Source: Hypomyces perniciosus
Lineage: Eukaryota > Ascomycota > Sordariomycetes > Hypocreales > Hypocreaceae
DNA: 64,000 nt
Direction: 5' to 3'
Assembly: GCA_008477525.1 (NCBI GenBank)
Contig: SPDT01000003.1
Location: forward strand, 2,790,001-2,854,000
Part shown: piece after piece, positions 44,701 to 54,696 of the stretch
Layout of the letters: the number at the start of each line of letters is the position of its first letter
How positions within the stretch are numbered: the stretch's first letter is position 1
Notes under the pieces: model-generated
What the model saw: the letters and a program-made list of their open reading frames with translations, nothing else
Databases searched by the model: none
Told to the model about the DNA's origin: nothing
Translations under genes and position numbers: made by a program

Positions 44701-47700
44701 ACTACCACGCCCTTGCCATTCGTACCGATCCCAGTAATCCGTGATGTTGAACTTCTTCCTTAATACGATGTCTCGAAAGAAGCAGTATCGGCGGTAGAAG
44801 TGGAAAGCGGCAATGTGAGGGTTCTGCCGCAATAGGTGGCGCGATAGAGCCATCCTCTCCGGCTCGGTGGCAGCTAGCCAGTCTTCATATTGAGGCATGT
44901 GTTGGTAGAGACTCCGCCAGTGTAAGTCAGCCGGGCTAAATGTAATGAATGCGCCAGGACAGCCAAGGTTATAGGCATAGGCCTCGAGGTCCTGCCTTTT
45001 TCTGTTCCAGAAGGGACGCGTACCGCGAATAGACACCGCTCGCCTCGTGATCGAGTTGATCAATGTCTGCGCTTCGGGGTCGTCGCTGTGTTCGAGCGCC
45101 TGGATAAGTTGCTCTCGCGCGAGCGGCTGATTCATCCCATGATGCTGCTTCACGAAGAAATTGGATCGTGCACGGGCCTGTGACCGCATCAGAGTATTGA
45201 ATGTGACGAAGCGGAAGGTTGGGTGGCGTGCAAAACGCCCATCGTGCCAGCGCATCGCGTGCTCGACGTAATCCTTGTAGTCAATGGAGCGTAATCGAGG
45301 TTCAATGAAGTCGGCTCTCCCGTCAGGAAAGAGGCAGGGAAACGCTAGGGAGAGTAGAGCATGAGAGCGATTGAACTCATTAATGGGTGTGCGCCGTATG
45401 TTTGGAAGCTGCAAGTCGTGCTGCGCCTGTGCCTGGAAGGTTATGGCAAGTTCTGGATCAGCTTCTGGTTCTCCGGCGAGAATCGTCCGCAGAGCCTCGA
45501 GCTCCGTATCCTTGGCCAAGAGGTCCGGCACCGCAGCCGCGTCCTCCAGGTCTAGTTCTGCCTCCTGATCTTCCTCAGGTCCAACATCAGCAGCCTCCAC
45601 CTGACTATGGGGGATAGCATCCAGAACATTGCCATCTTGAGGCAATTGATTCAGCCGCTCTTCGTCGATGACGATGCAACAATAGCCAGGATGATGGCGG
45701 CGGAGGTAGTCAAGCCATATGGTGACCGGCTGGCGGCGTACACGGAACTGGCGGGTAAATTGCCGGCTAAGATTTGCATGGGACGACGTATTGGCAGGAC
45801 GCAGTAATACCGTGTTCAACTCCTGTGGTAAAAGCGGAAGCTGGTTATACACTAAGCCGACCTCGCGGAGGAAGTGAACTACGTGGCCCCGATACTTGTA
45901 CTGCTGCCCTCGCACAAGCATAATGTTCACGTGAACGTGAACGCGAGCAATCAAGGACTCTTCGGTAGGCGTAAGCTGGGGCAATCGGGCCGGCACAGGG
46001 CCAAAGTCGAGCTGATTATCCGCAGAGAAGAAATACGGCTCGCCGGGGCGGCGTTTCACATCCTTTCGATAGCAACGCCCACAGATGCCGTCAGAATCAA
46101 TCTTCATCTGAAACCAACTCTCTTGGCATCTACCACAGTATTCCATCTGGTCATTGTCGAGCGTGGTCCAGAACTCGCGGAGGGTGGCCTTATCGCGGTC
46201 AGTCAAGGCGGAAGCGTCAAGATCGCCATTCCACACCGGATCTTGTGCATGAAAGACCGCCGATTCTTCAGGTGGAATGATCACTGGACTCCGAATACGC
46301 CGTTGCGGCCTTGGCGATCGAGTTTGCTTCCGAGATTTTCTCGGTCGACCTCCTGTAACTGGGGCAGGACCTCGACGACCACGGCGACCACGGCGACCAC
46401 GGCTTGGGTGTGCGGAAGGCTCTCGCAAGCGGTGACGAAGAGGGCTTTCATCCACGAAATCATTATCGTCGTTGTCCTCTTCGTCCCCTGGATCGGGATC
46501 ACACTCTACCCCTAATTGCTCAAGGTACCTACGTGGACGAGCGGGTGAAAGGAGTAAGTTGAAATAGTCCTCGGCGTCAATGTCGGACTCAGAGAACTGG
46601 CCCCTGTCATCCCCTTCCTTGGTCGTCCCATCCCTATCTAGAGGCCCACTCGGCTGTAGTCGATCTTGAATCGCATCTATATTTCGAGATTAGCCCGAAC
46701 AAGCCACTGCTACTACGGAAAAGGGACATCTTGTCTAGGATCCTCCGAAACTTCAAGAACGCCGAGCTGAGACATTGTGGGAGTCAGCGACACAGTCTCC
46801 CCTGCACGACGTCGCGCACGATGATCGCGTTGGATGGCAGCTTGCTTGGCTCTCGCCCCAGTCTTAAAGGAATCATCTTGTGAGTGCTTCCCGCCTTTGT
46901 AAAACCTTGAAGCCAAGTAAGAGTAATCCGCGTCGGCTGTGCTACTTCGGACGCTGGATGGATTAGAGTCCGAGGCGATCGGATGACTCGATGGTTGCGC
47001 GGATGGTGAGGGAGCAAGGGTTCGGAAGACCGGCGAGCTCTGCTGGGTTGGTGGAACTGGAGTCCCCAGCACTACACGCGGCTGGCTCAGTGGCTCTCCG
47101 AATAACCTCCTGGCTGTATCAAGTTGCCGTAGCTTCTCTGGCGATGTGGGCTGCGTTCCGGATCTGTCGTTAGGAGGCGAAAGGTCAGCATCTCCTTCGG
47201 TTCTCTTCGAAGCCGGTCTTCCGGCCGAGGGAGGTCGGGCAGCGAGGTTCCTCAATAATAGGATCGCGTTTCTGGATCGGGAATTCTTTAATTAGTTATT
47301 AGTTAGTGTCCAATAGTCTTGAGGAGTGAGGAGAACAGAACTGACATGAGAATTGCACCGACTACGACAGTCCAAGCAGTTCTTGGTGCCGTCAGCAGAA
47401 TTCCGTTTGCTGACGAAGTCACTCGCCGGTTTTTTCTCGCCACAACGGGCACAGACGATGGAAATTAAGTTGGCTTGAAGCCCTTGATCAGCAGACTGAA
47501 GACTCATTACGTGAGGTCGATGAAGAAGAAGACATCAAGACGCGTTAAGTGAAGGAAAAAGTGAGGTTCCACTTTTTAGATCGCGTTATCCAATTGTTGC
47601 ACGTTTTGCGGCCGTCAATACAATTATTGGACCAATCGGAGCCTTAAAAACTTATAATCCCTGTCTGCACCAAACCCTCATTATACGGGAAAACTTATGG

Positions 47701-47727
47701 ATTAATGTATACACAGCCTTCGGCTGA
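41713..47727 (-). mobile_element. Helitron, about 6 kb
   Basis: A rolling-circle element built around the Rep/helicase gene. TCAGCCGAAGGCTG (41713-41726) and its inverse (47714-47727) lie just outside the gene on each side. Each can fold into a small hairpin, and together they form short terminal inverted repeats. Asymmetric short inverted repeats with a 3' hairpin are described for Helitron2-type elements. The exact TC/CTRR-like ends were not fixed, so the borders are estimates. Confidence 0.65.
41817..47507 (-). pseudogene. Helitron Rep/helicase protein gene, one lesion
   Basis: Reading right to left. Exon 1 (47507-47346) encodes a Cys finger (CARCGEKKPASDF ... NCLDCRSRC). Exon 2 (47285-46728) is Pro/Ser-rich. 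Exon 3 (about 46653-42295) is a huge open frame with CGRCQESW...CGRCYRKD zinc-like pairs, the Rep HUH motif (RGSPHNHGLYW), the two-tyrosine motif YAAKYCSK, and a PIF1-like helicase: GGGGTGKSYL (Walker A), YLIIDEKSML (Walker B), GDFFQLPPV. The last part (42317-41817) has VCYAITVHKSQS and GLSYVAVSRVK, in another frame. A small deletion at about 42305, where LWQPVGL should run into ASGTVYDIGW, separates them. The protein nicks, copies and joins DNA. An upstream CCAAT and TTATAAG near 47650 may be the promoter. Exon 2 donor and acceptor are weak. Confidence 0.85.
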
Positions 47728-48496
47728 AAAATATCCTAGGCTAATTCTGGCCTAGTGGGCTAGCCCCAGTCGATTCGTAGATGACGAGCCGCCGGTAAAT
47801 CCCTCAGAGGGATAGAATAGAGACAAAGGAAAGAACTGAAAGATTGAGGTTAGTGTATAGGTTGGATTTCCTATGTAACGGCGCGGGCATATCTTGCTGA
47901 AGAAGCCAGAAGCCCGCGCCGTTTGGAGGAAAAGGTCATAGCCGGCCCCCAGCATATAAAAGGTCGGTTCTCGGATCGAAGGGGCTAGTCTCCGTCGTTG
48001 CGCTTTACTAATCTTCCTGCAATAGAAGATGTGGTCATGCGCTTTCTTCCTGCCACATCCGTAGGTCATCGATGCGTCTTCGTGCCTGAAGCGCTCGTGA
48101 TATTGCGCGAAGTCCCCGTGCCGGGACCTGGGTAGAAGGGGATTGGTCTAAAAGCTGGAACGGGGCCCGTTCCAGATCAGAATACTAGAGTATTATTCAT
48201 AATCCTGTTTTTACAGATACATACATTGCGGCAATTGAGCAATAAACAGTGGCAGGCTCTTATTGTACAACTTTTCGCTTTTTTTTATATAACCGTTTAA
48301 TATATTTCTATTAGCAATTACAAGGGCTTCCAGAGGGGAAAATAAAACTCCCCTTTTGCCACTGCCTTTTCTCTGAGCTTCAATAACCCCTCTCTCAATT
48401 TAATAACAATCCCTATAATAGCCTTTCTAATATGTATATAATATATTTCTTCTAATTGCCATTTCCTTCAATCGCTATAATTTCAAAATTGCGCCT
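47728..48496. other. Intergenic, AT-rich 3' side of the kinase-like gene
   Basis: The minus frame 48069-47752 has no motif. The 48200-48480 stretch is AT- and T-run-rich, fitting a 3' UTR or terminator region for the gene ending at 48497. Nothing else is recognised. Confidence 0.4.
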
Positions 48497-50878
48497 TTAA
48501 ATCTTCAAAACTCTTGCTGCGACGTGATCTAGTTCACGTATAAAACTGTCATATTCCGGCTTTTGCAACACCCTACGCTTCCTCTTGCGGCTGTTTGTGC
48601 CAATCGACGCAAGTGGCTGGCGACTGTGTAATTCTTGGAACTTGGCCCGCTCAAAGTCCACAATCATCACCTTCTTTTCTTCGGCGTTGTAGAGTATGTT
48701 GCGTGGCTCCGCATCGCAGTGGAGGACGCGAAGCTTGTGCAACTCTCTGAAGGCGTCGGTGATTGCCTGGCCAACAGATGCCTTGTTATCCTGGCTGATA
48801 CACTCGTGCAAGGGCCGGCCTGCCCAGCTGAGAAACATGAAATATTCAAATATCCCGCCATCGTAGTAATACGGAAGATCTGGATATACAATCCCAAGAC
48901 AGACAGGCACATGCTTCCCCTGGATAGTCGTGAGCTGATCATATAGCATGTTTTCATGACGCAGCCGGTCGACTCTCGATGCTTCCACGCCCTTGGCAAC
49001 CAGCGTGTAGCCATGGGAAGAAAGTCGTACCTTGAACAGTGCCCCGACTGCGCCTGAAAGGTAGAGCGGCGTGCAGTCAGCGTCAGCGCCACGATCTTCG
49101 GCGAGCTGGGCCTGGATAAGACGAAGGAACTCATGTCGGCCAATATGCCTGCGTTTGTGATAGGCAAGGTTAGGGCATCGCCCGTCCAGTGGCCCGCCGC
49201 GTGCCAATCCTAGGAGGCACTCTTGAGTACAGAATGGCTGTTTCTGGATGTTCTTTTCTGCTTGGCCGCCTTTCCGCCTGCCTTGACTATTAGCCCGACC
49301 CCTCCCCTGTCGTTTTCCCCTCGTGGTCACAGACTTGCTGGCACGGTCAGCCTGGTTTGGCGAAGGGGAGGGAGGGTCGTAGGGATCATTGCCGTCATCT
49401 TCGTCATGGTTGGCCTGATGGCCACGGTCCGGTGATTTACAGCGAGAACGGGTCAGAATGGGCGAGCGCCTTATGCGATTCTTCCAGTTTGATGCCTTGT
49501 AAGACGTGGTGCGCTTCTCTTTGCGATCCGTTGGAGGAATGTTCTTCAGCACATCGTCATACTCCACTACCCAAGCATCAAGTTTCGCAGAATCGTCGTG
49601 CCACGACATGGGTGGTGGTTCGGCTCGCAGAGCTCGAAGGATGAATGCAAATATTTGCGCAACGGCTGTCTGATGGAGTCCTGTTTCCTTGTCGGCAGCG
49701 ACATCCTGACTGGGGACGCAGACGGTATAGTACACAATAGTAGGGTCGTCTGGTATCTGCAAGAAGACAAAGGCCTCTCCTGTACATATGTAGCCATGTT
49801 GTATGCCCTTTCCGATCATGTAGGAGAAGAGCTGGGTGACGACAGCTGCGGCAAGCGACTTGGATGCGAATTCGAAGCCCTCGCCATCCTTATTGATCAC
49901 ATCCCGATCTGGTCGTATCTCCACCTCCAGCCCTGTGACAATCTCGTCGACACCCAACTTATGAGGTGCCTTGTACTCGATCGCAAGAGAGGGGATATTC
50001 CGACCATCGGAGTTTCTGTATATACAGAAGCTGTCCGCAAGGGGGGGTTTTCTCCTCACATTCGGGCGAACCTGTCGGCCTGACGGTCGTCGCCGTGGTA
50101 TTTGACCTCTTGCATTGCTTTCCGATATAGACATTTGTTCCATAGACTCGGTGAGGTTAGTAGGGGGATTGCCCAAGTTCGTATGGCTCTCAAATGTCAC
50201 AGTGCCCAGAAGGCCAAGGCTATCGCGAAGGACCGGGTCGTTGTAGACATGGTCGATGAGTTTCTGGACGGCATTTTCCACGGCATCGTGCTCGAACTGG
50301 CGAAGAGACATCTCACTGCTGATCGGGCTCAACACAGACCGCACATAGCTGAGTTGATGGACGGATGGAAATAGGAAATCCGAGTGAAACGAATCGCTTG
50401 CCGACAGCAGTTCCCAGATTTCCAACTGCTTGGTTATGAAGTCTGGGGATGGGACGATTCGCTGAGGATAAACTCTGCCGGTTGGATTGGTTGTATTGCC
50501 TCGGGTGGTGGAGGAAGGGTCGGTAATGACCTGGATCGCAGTATCGAGCGAGTGGCAGCCTTCAAGGTACTGCCGAAGTGTCTGGAGCTGTGATACTCGC
50601 TCTGCTGCTTCGCGTCGGCGCTGTTCCTCTGCACGAAGATGTTGCTCTTCTTCACGGAGGCGTTGTTCTTCCTCGCGTCGGCGTTGCTCGGTCGATAGAC
50701 GCTCCTCAGCGTCCTCACGAAGGCGCTGCTCCTCTTCACGAAGGCGCTGCTCCTCTTCACGAAGGCGCTGCTCCTCTTCACGAAGGCGCTGCTCCTCTTC
50801 ACGAAGGCGCTGCTCCTCTTCACGAAGGCGCTGCTCCTTTTCAAGCTGCAGTCGTAGCTTTGCTAATTCAGCTTCCAT
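48497..50878 (-). CDS. Coiled-coil, nuclease-like and kinase-like fusion protein
   Basis: One exon of 793 codons without lesion, starting ATG at 50878. Residues 1-95 are a heptad coiled coil (EEQRLRE repeated). Residues about 100-290 are helical with a basic patch (RRRPSGRQVRPNVRRK). Residues about 290-420 contain SFCIYRNSDGRNIPSLAIEY and KAPHKLG, an E-x-K signature like restriction-nuclease folds, then HGYICTGEAFVFLQIPDD. Residues 440-570 are basic, Lys/Arg/Gly-rich. The C-terminal 190 residues are kinase-like: GYTLVAKGV, LRVLHCDAEPRNILY (HCD in place of HRD) and VMIVDFERA (DFE in place of DFG). Similar nuclease-like plus kinase-like pairings are known from expanded fungal conflict/effector-type families. 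Whether either domain is catalytic is unknown. Confidence 0.75.
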   Translation of the reverse strand: MEAELAKLRLQLEKEQRLREEEQRLREEEQRLREEEQRLREEEQRLREEEQRLREDAEERLSTEQRRREEEQRLREEEQHLRAEEQRRREAAERVSQLQTLRQYLEGCHSLDTAIQVITDPSSTTRGNTTNPTGRVYPQRIVPSPDFITKQLEIWELLSASDSFHSDFLFPSVHQLSYVRSVLSPISSEMSLRQFEHDAVENAVQKLIDHVYNDPVLRDSLGLLGTVTFESHTNLGNPPTNLTESMEQMSISESNARGQIPRRRPSGRQVRPNVRRKPPLADSFCIYRNSDGRNIPSLAIEYKAPHKLGVDEIVTGLEVEIRPDRDVINKDGEGFEFASKSLAAAVVTQLFSYMIGKGIQHGYICTGEAFVFLQIPDDPTIVYYTVCVPSQDVAADKETGLHQTAVAQIFAFILRALRAEPPPMSWHDDSAKLDAWVVEYDDVLKNIPPTDRKEKRTTSYKASNWKNRIRRSPILTRSRCKSPDRGHQANHDEDDGNDPYDPPSPSPNQADRASKSVTTRGKRQGRGRANSQGRRKGGQAEKNIQKQPFCTQECLLGLARGGPLDGRCPNLAYHKRRHIGRHEFLRLIQAQLAEDRGADADCTPLYLSGAVGALFKVRLSSHGYTLVAKGVEASRVDRLRHENMLYDQLTTIQGKHVPVCLGIVYPDLPYYYDGGIFEYFMFLSWAGRPLHECISQDNKASVGQAITDAFRELHKLRVLHCDAEPRNILYNAEEKKVMIVDFERAKFQELHSRQPLASIGTNSRKRKRRVLQKPEYDSFIRELDHVAARVLKI
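50713..50838 (-). repeat. In-frame 21-bp tandem repeat, six units
   Basis: Six near-identical 21-bp units, each encoding EEQRLRE on the minus strand, build the coiled coil of the 793-residue protein. Copy number may vary between strains. Confidence 0.9.
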
Positions 50879-51542
50879 GATAACAACGATAACCTCCCTA
50901 CTTAGGTAGAGACGATGGATGGAAGCGGGGCGGGTGTTTGTTTATTTATTTACATAGCAAGAGATTAGATATCAATCTATTAGATGTCATCAATGGCGAC
51001 GGCGCTGGAATATTGTTATTCCGTCGGATCCACCTCGGCGAAATGCGACAAACTGCCTTTCTGTCACTTGAGTACAGCGTTATGACCAGAAAGCTACTGC
51101 TCCTAGCAGTGCCATTGTTCTTCTTAGTCGCTAGCCCAGTTACCAAAGCAAACAGGGGCTAGGCTAGTAAATAAAACCGAGACAGCCGTATTAGACGGTT
51201 GATCTCCTCAAATCCCAATTCCGCCGCATCTTGAGCGTTGAGACACTGACTTCTGTTCCATTGCAGGCCTTGTTCTACCTGCGGCCAACATCACGACATA
51301 TCTCGACGAAATACTAGGCAGGAAGGGGACACAGTTATCGAATTTTGAGTGCAATCACCACGCGCTCATCAAGTTCATGGGGTAGTTATCCCAATGCTGC
51401 GAAAAACGTACTCTCTCGATATATCGTAAATGGGAGGACTCTTCCATGTATGCTCTCTGCCGATTAATAGCTCCCGGCCCTAAAACAGCGTTCTTGAAAC
51501 GGACCTTAAAAATCGGCATCTTCTTCCAGTTGGAGGTTCTCT
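50879..51542. other. Upstream region, no gene seen
   Basis: Holds the promoter side of the minus-strand gene starting at 50878. No motif-bearing frame is present. Confidence 0.4.
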
Positions 51543-51823
51543 ATTGCTGGCAACTCCGGATACCAGTAACGCCGCCTGATGGGTTACTGGCAATTGTAGT
51601 TGGGCAATTACCAGCAGCAGCTTCAAGCTACCGGTAACACGAGCCTAGCGGTTACTGGCACTTGGTGCTCTGCTCACGTCGTCGTTGCTGGCAACCTGTT
51701 AGACAGCCATAGTCCATGGCAGTTGCTGGTATCCTTCAATGACGCGGTGTGCAGGTACTGGCAACCACGGTAAATTTATTACCGAGGTTCACTTCGCTCA
51801 TAGCCCCATTGCTGGTAATTGGG
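51543..51823. repeat. Cluster of TTRCTGGCAAY motifs
   Basis: Within 280 bp at least nine sites match or nearly match TTRCTGGYAAY or its inverse: TTGCTGGCAAC, CCAGTAAC, TTACTGGCAATT, AATTACCAGCAG, TACCGGTAAC, TTACTGGCACTT, TTGCTGGCAACC, TTGCTGGTATCC, GTACTGGCAACC, TTGCTGGTAATT. Spacing is irregular (about 20-40 bp) and orientation mixed, unlike a microsatellite. Confidence 0.7.
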
Positions 51824-51968
51824 ACCCTACTTAGGGACTTGAGTCCCAAGCCTAACAGGCAATTAACACTCTCCGAGTATGTATATTAGATACTTCTATT
51901 GATGAAGAATTGATGACTGTCACAGGTTCAGGACCTGCTTAGGATTAGGCTTTGCCAGTGATCCATCG

Positions 51969-52180
51969 AGTGATATCAATCACAGATCAACAGTATGAGG
52001 GCACATAGATGACTTGGAAACGATCGAATTGATGCTCTACTGCTGATCCCAAGTTTGGTGAGAAAAGCTGCTGCTTAAATATATAAGGAGTGACATAACA
52101 AATGGAAACTAGCTTGTTTCTATGTCAAACCTGCTATATGATGACTGACGGACCCGGCTTGTTATATTCCTGATGTTGAC
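51969..52180 (+). repeat. Repeated gene-tail segment, copy 2
   Basis: Begins ATCAATCACAGATCAACAGT and continues GGGCACATAGATGACTTGGA, matching 28764-28830. It ends near ATTCCTGATGTTGACAAG, matching the segment ends at 28.95 and 36.43 kb. The middle has diverged. Confidence 0.5.
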
Positions 52181-52435
52181 AAGTGATGAATGCGGCTAGT
52201 CAATCTGAAAGGCACTCAGATTGATTCGTACCCTTTTGCCTTGGTCAAGCAGTTACAGTGGGAGGCAAAAAGTATCCGCCCCCTGTCAGGTCACAACACA
52301 GTCAATCTAGCCAGATTAGTCCTTTATTATGATGCTGCTTTTAAAGCCGCCAAAATCTTAATATTTTGTATATTAACCGTTTACTGCTATACATAATAGC
52401 CTGTATACAATAGTCCATTATATCGCAAAGCTTTT

Positions 52436-52630
52436 TATAAATAGACTGCTCAATCTAATGCCACTCTTCTTTTACTGTCTCTTTAAGCCTATTTAAAATC
52501 TTAATTGCACATATCTGGCGCATTTATTAATTCAGGATAGCTGCGATATATTTTAGCTTTCATAAAGGCCTAATGGTTCTTAATTGGATTAAGGTCTAGC
52601 GAGAAAGCTGGCCAGATCATAACCTCAATC
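52436..52630 (-). mobile_element. Tc1/mariner transposase fragment
   Basis: The minus strand reads LEELGIEVMIWPAFSLDLNP, then IKNH, a TAG where Trp is expected (TGG to TAG), AFMKAKIYRSYPEL and APDMC. WPAxSPDLNPIENxW is the catalytic-Asp region of Tc1/mariner DDE transposases. Further stops follow in the last part. Only about 60 codons remain and terminal repeats are not seen. Confidence 0.75.
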
Positions 52631-52659
52631 CCAAGCTCTTCAAGTGTCAACCCCACAAC

Positions 52660-54308
52660 TTACACAACCCACGGATTCCGGTATACCCAGGTCCAGGCAC
52701 CTACAGCCCTTGGCCAGACAGTCACCCCCAGGCACAATGGCACAACAGTCAGCAGACGGGCCAATGGCCCTTATATACCTCCTACCAACCGTACCGACCG
52801 CAAGAACACTATCCGGTATAGAACACAACGGACACAGTCGCTGCCGCAACACCGACGCGAACAGCAGCCCCCCACTTCGATGCGGACGGATTCTGGAAGG
52901 CAGCGCCGCAGGGGACCCGAGCCTTTAGCGACCTAATCCCCAGCTTCTGCCGCAGCATAAGTACGCAGCCCGGGCCCGGCGAAGACGACATTATCGCAGT
53001 GTCTCGACACGGAAGACATTCTATGCGGCATAGGCATACTTCTCCGCCTTGTCAATGTTGGCACGGCCGGGGTGCTAGTCCGTACACTCAAGGCCGACGC
53101 GGAGCCGTATATCATGCTTCCTGAATGCGAGCTGGAGCTTGTCAGACCACTTGACATCGTCCTCACGGCTATCTTTTTCCAGGGGCAACGTCGAGCAGCA
53201 TAGGCCACTGGGCACTTGGGTGCTACCACCGGAGCGCTCACAACATAATGCTAATTGACTCGCTGGGTCCTGACGCCGAACGGCAGAGCAAGGCTCAGGC
53301 GGCCCTTAAGCAGATGGCGGGCCTTATTGACCCCGAGCATGTATGTCCGGCCTTTGTTGCGCCGGCCATCACACGACAGCACCTAACTTGGACCTGTGGT
53401 CTACTTACCATAGAATCCGCGCGGAGGGTCCTTGGTATAGCTAAGCATAACGACCTTGCCAGCGTAGAGCATAGTCAACTCGACTGGCCAATGCCTGTGC
53501 CGCAGGGGACTAACACGCCGGAGGACGGCAACACGCAACCGCACTTGGAGCATGCAAACGTCAGTTTCTGGATAGAGTTCATCACGCAGTATCTATTAGG
53601 TAGCCTGCCAGACACGTCCCTGCTGTTCCCATTGGCTACCAACCCCACACAGAGCGTCAATCCTAGTCCTAGGCCGCCGACGCAACCGCCCACTCATCAG
53701 CCAAGGGGCCGACAGCCAAGCAACGCCACCACCGCAAAATCGGAACCGGCGCAGTCGGAAGGCTCCACATCCCTGCCGGAGTTGCACGAGCTCCTTGCCG
53801 CCGAATGGGAAGGTTTCCCCGGTTGTCCCGCGGACGAGCATGAGACGGAGCACGCCAAGGCCGTCCAAACTGCAATTAAGAACCCGCACATACACAACGA
53901 ATGTCACTCGGTAGGCGACGTGCGACGCGCCTTGGAGGGTTTAAGCGATGTGGACGAACCGGGGCTGCCGTCCGTGCTAGATCCGATGACGACCTCCTCA
54001 GGCCAACATCGCGCGCCCGTATCCTCGCGATAGACGACCATGGCGGGTGCGATGCAGCTCGCATACGCAGAGCCTGCCAGACAGCGTTTGAAGGGACGGC
54101 CGAGGAAAAGGCTCTTCCGCCGAGATTATGCCTACATACGCATCATCGGGTTCCACCCAATGTAGCGGCCACTGAGATCGAGCGCTCGTTCGACGTGGAT
54201 AGCGTGCTCTGCTTTCCTAAATTGCTTGCAGTTGCGCGTAGAAAGGACATTGTCACTGGGATCATAGCGCCACGTAAGGGCCACCTTTGCTATCAGTCTC
54301 TCCTGTAG
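52660..54308 (+). pseudogene. Long unknown gene, broken by frameshifts
   Basis: Coding-like text jumps between frames. A Tyr/Pro/Gln-rich start (YPGPGTYSPWPDSHPQAQW) is followed by HFDADGFWKAAPQGTRAFSD, ILCGIGILLRLVNVGTAGVL and YIMLPECELELVRPLDIVLT. Then comes a 260-codon open frame (53248-54033; QHLTWTCGLLTIESARRVLG, FWIEFITQYLLGSLPDTSLL, Pro-rich linker, LHELLAAEWEGFPGCPADEH). Another frame ends RARILAIDDHGGCDAARIRR to a stop at 54308. It is GC-rich, unlike the AT-rich relics. The family is not recognised; at least three frameshifts are needed. Confidence 0.45.
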
Positions 54309-54327
54309 CGCTGTTATTGTTGTTATT

Positions 54328-54379
54328 ATTAACGTCCTATTGGTGCTAAATACACAGGCCTATACAGGCATCTGGACGG
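54328..54379 (+). repeat. Dispersed 53-bp repeat, copy 2
   Basis: Matches 37806-37858 (ATTAACGTCCTATTGGTGCT ... AGGCATCTGGACGG) with one gap. It lies 20 bp after the stop of the broken unknown gene. Confidence 0.65.
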
Positions 54380-54696
54380 TAGGAGCCAGCCAAGGTCTTT
54401 ATCGCATCCATGGATACAATATTGGGTCACCTCCACGTGGTCCTGTCAGTTCAAGACCGGCCTAACTGGCCAGCAAGCTGCCAGAGAATAGCCGGAGGTG
54501 TTGACCTTATAGCCGTTCGCTACGTTTCGCCGGACAAAGGAAAAGATTCGAGGCCTAGGGCCTCAGGATTCAGGCACCAGGATGAAAAACCCTCCTTGCA
54601 GAGGGGAAAAACCTGAGTATTGGCTGCTGAGCCCTCTATGAGGTCTAGCAAGTGGTTCAGGGCAGGCCGAGGCTTGCGAAACGGTGTGTCGGCTGT

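Noticed and set aside
45874..46515. 213-codon plus-strand frame
   Set aside because: It lies opposite the Helitron protein, has no motif and crosses the basic region of that gene.
50487..50909. Plus-strand frames with repeated SSRRRCS or HEGAAPL units
   Set aside because: They are antisense shadows of the 21-bp EEQRLRE repeat of the 793-residue gene.
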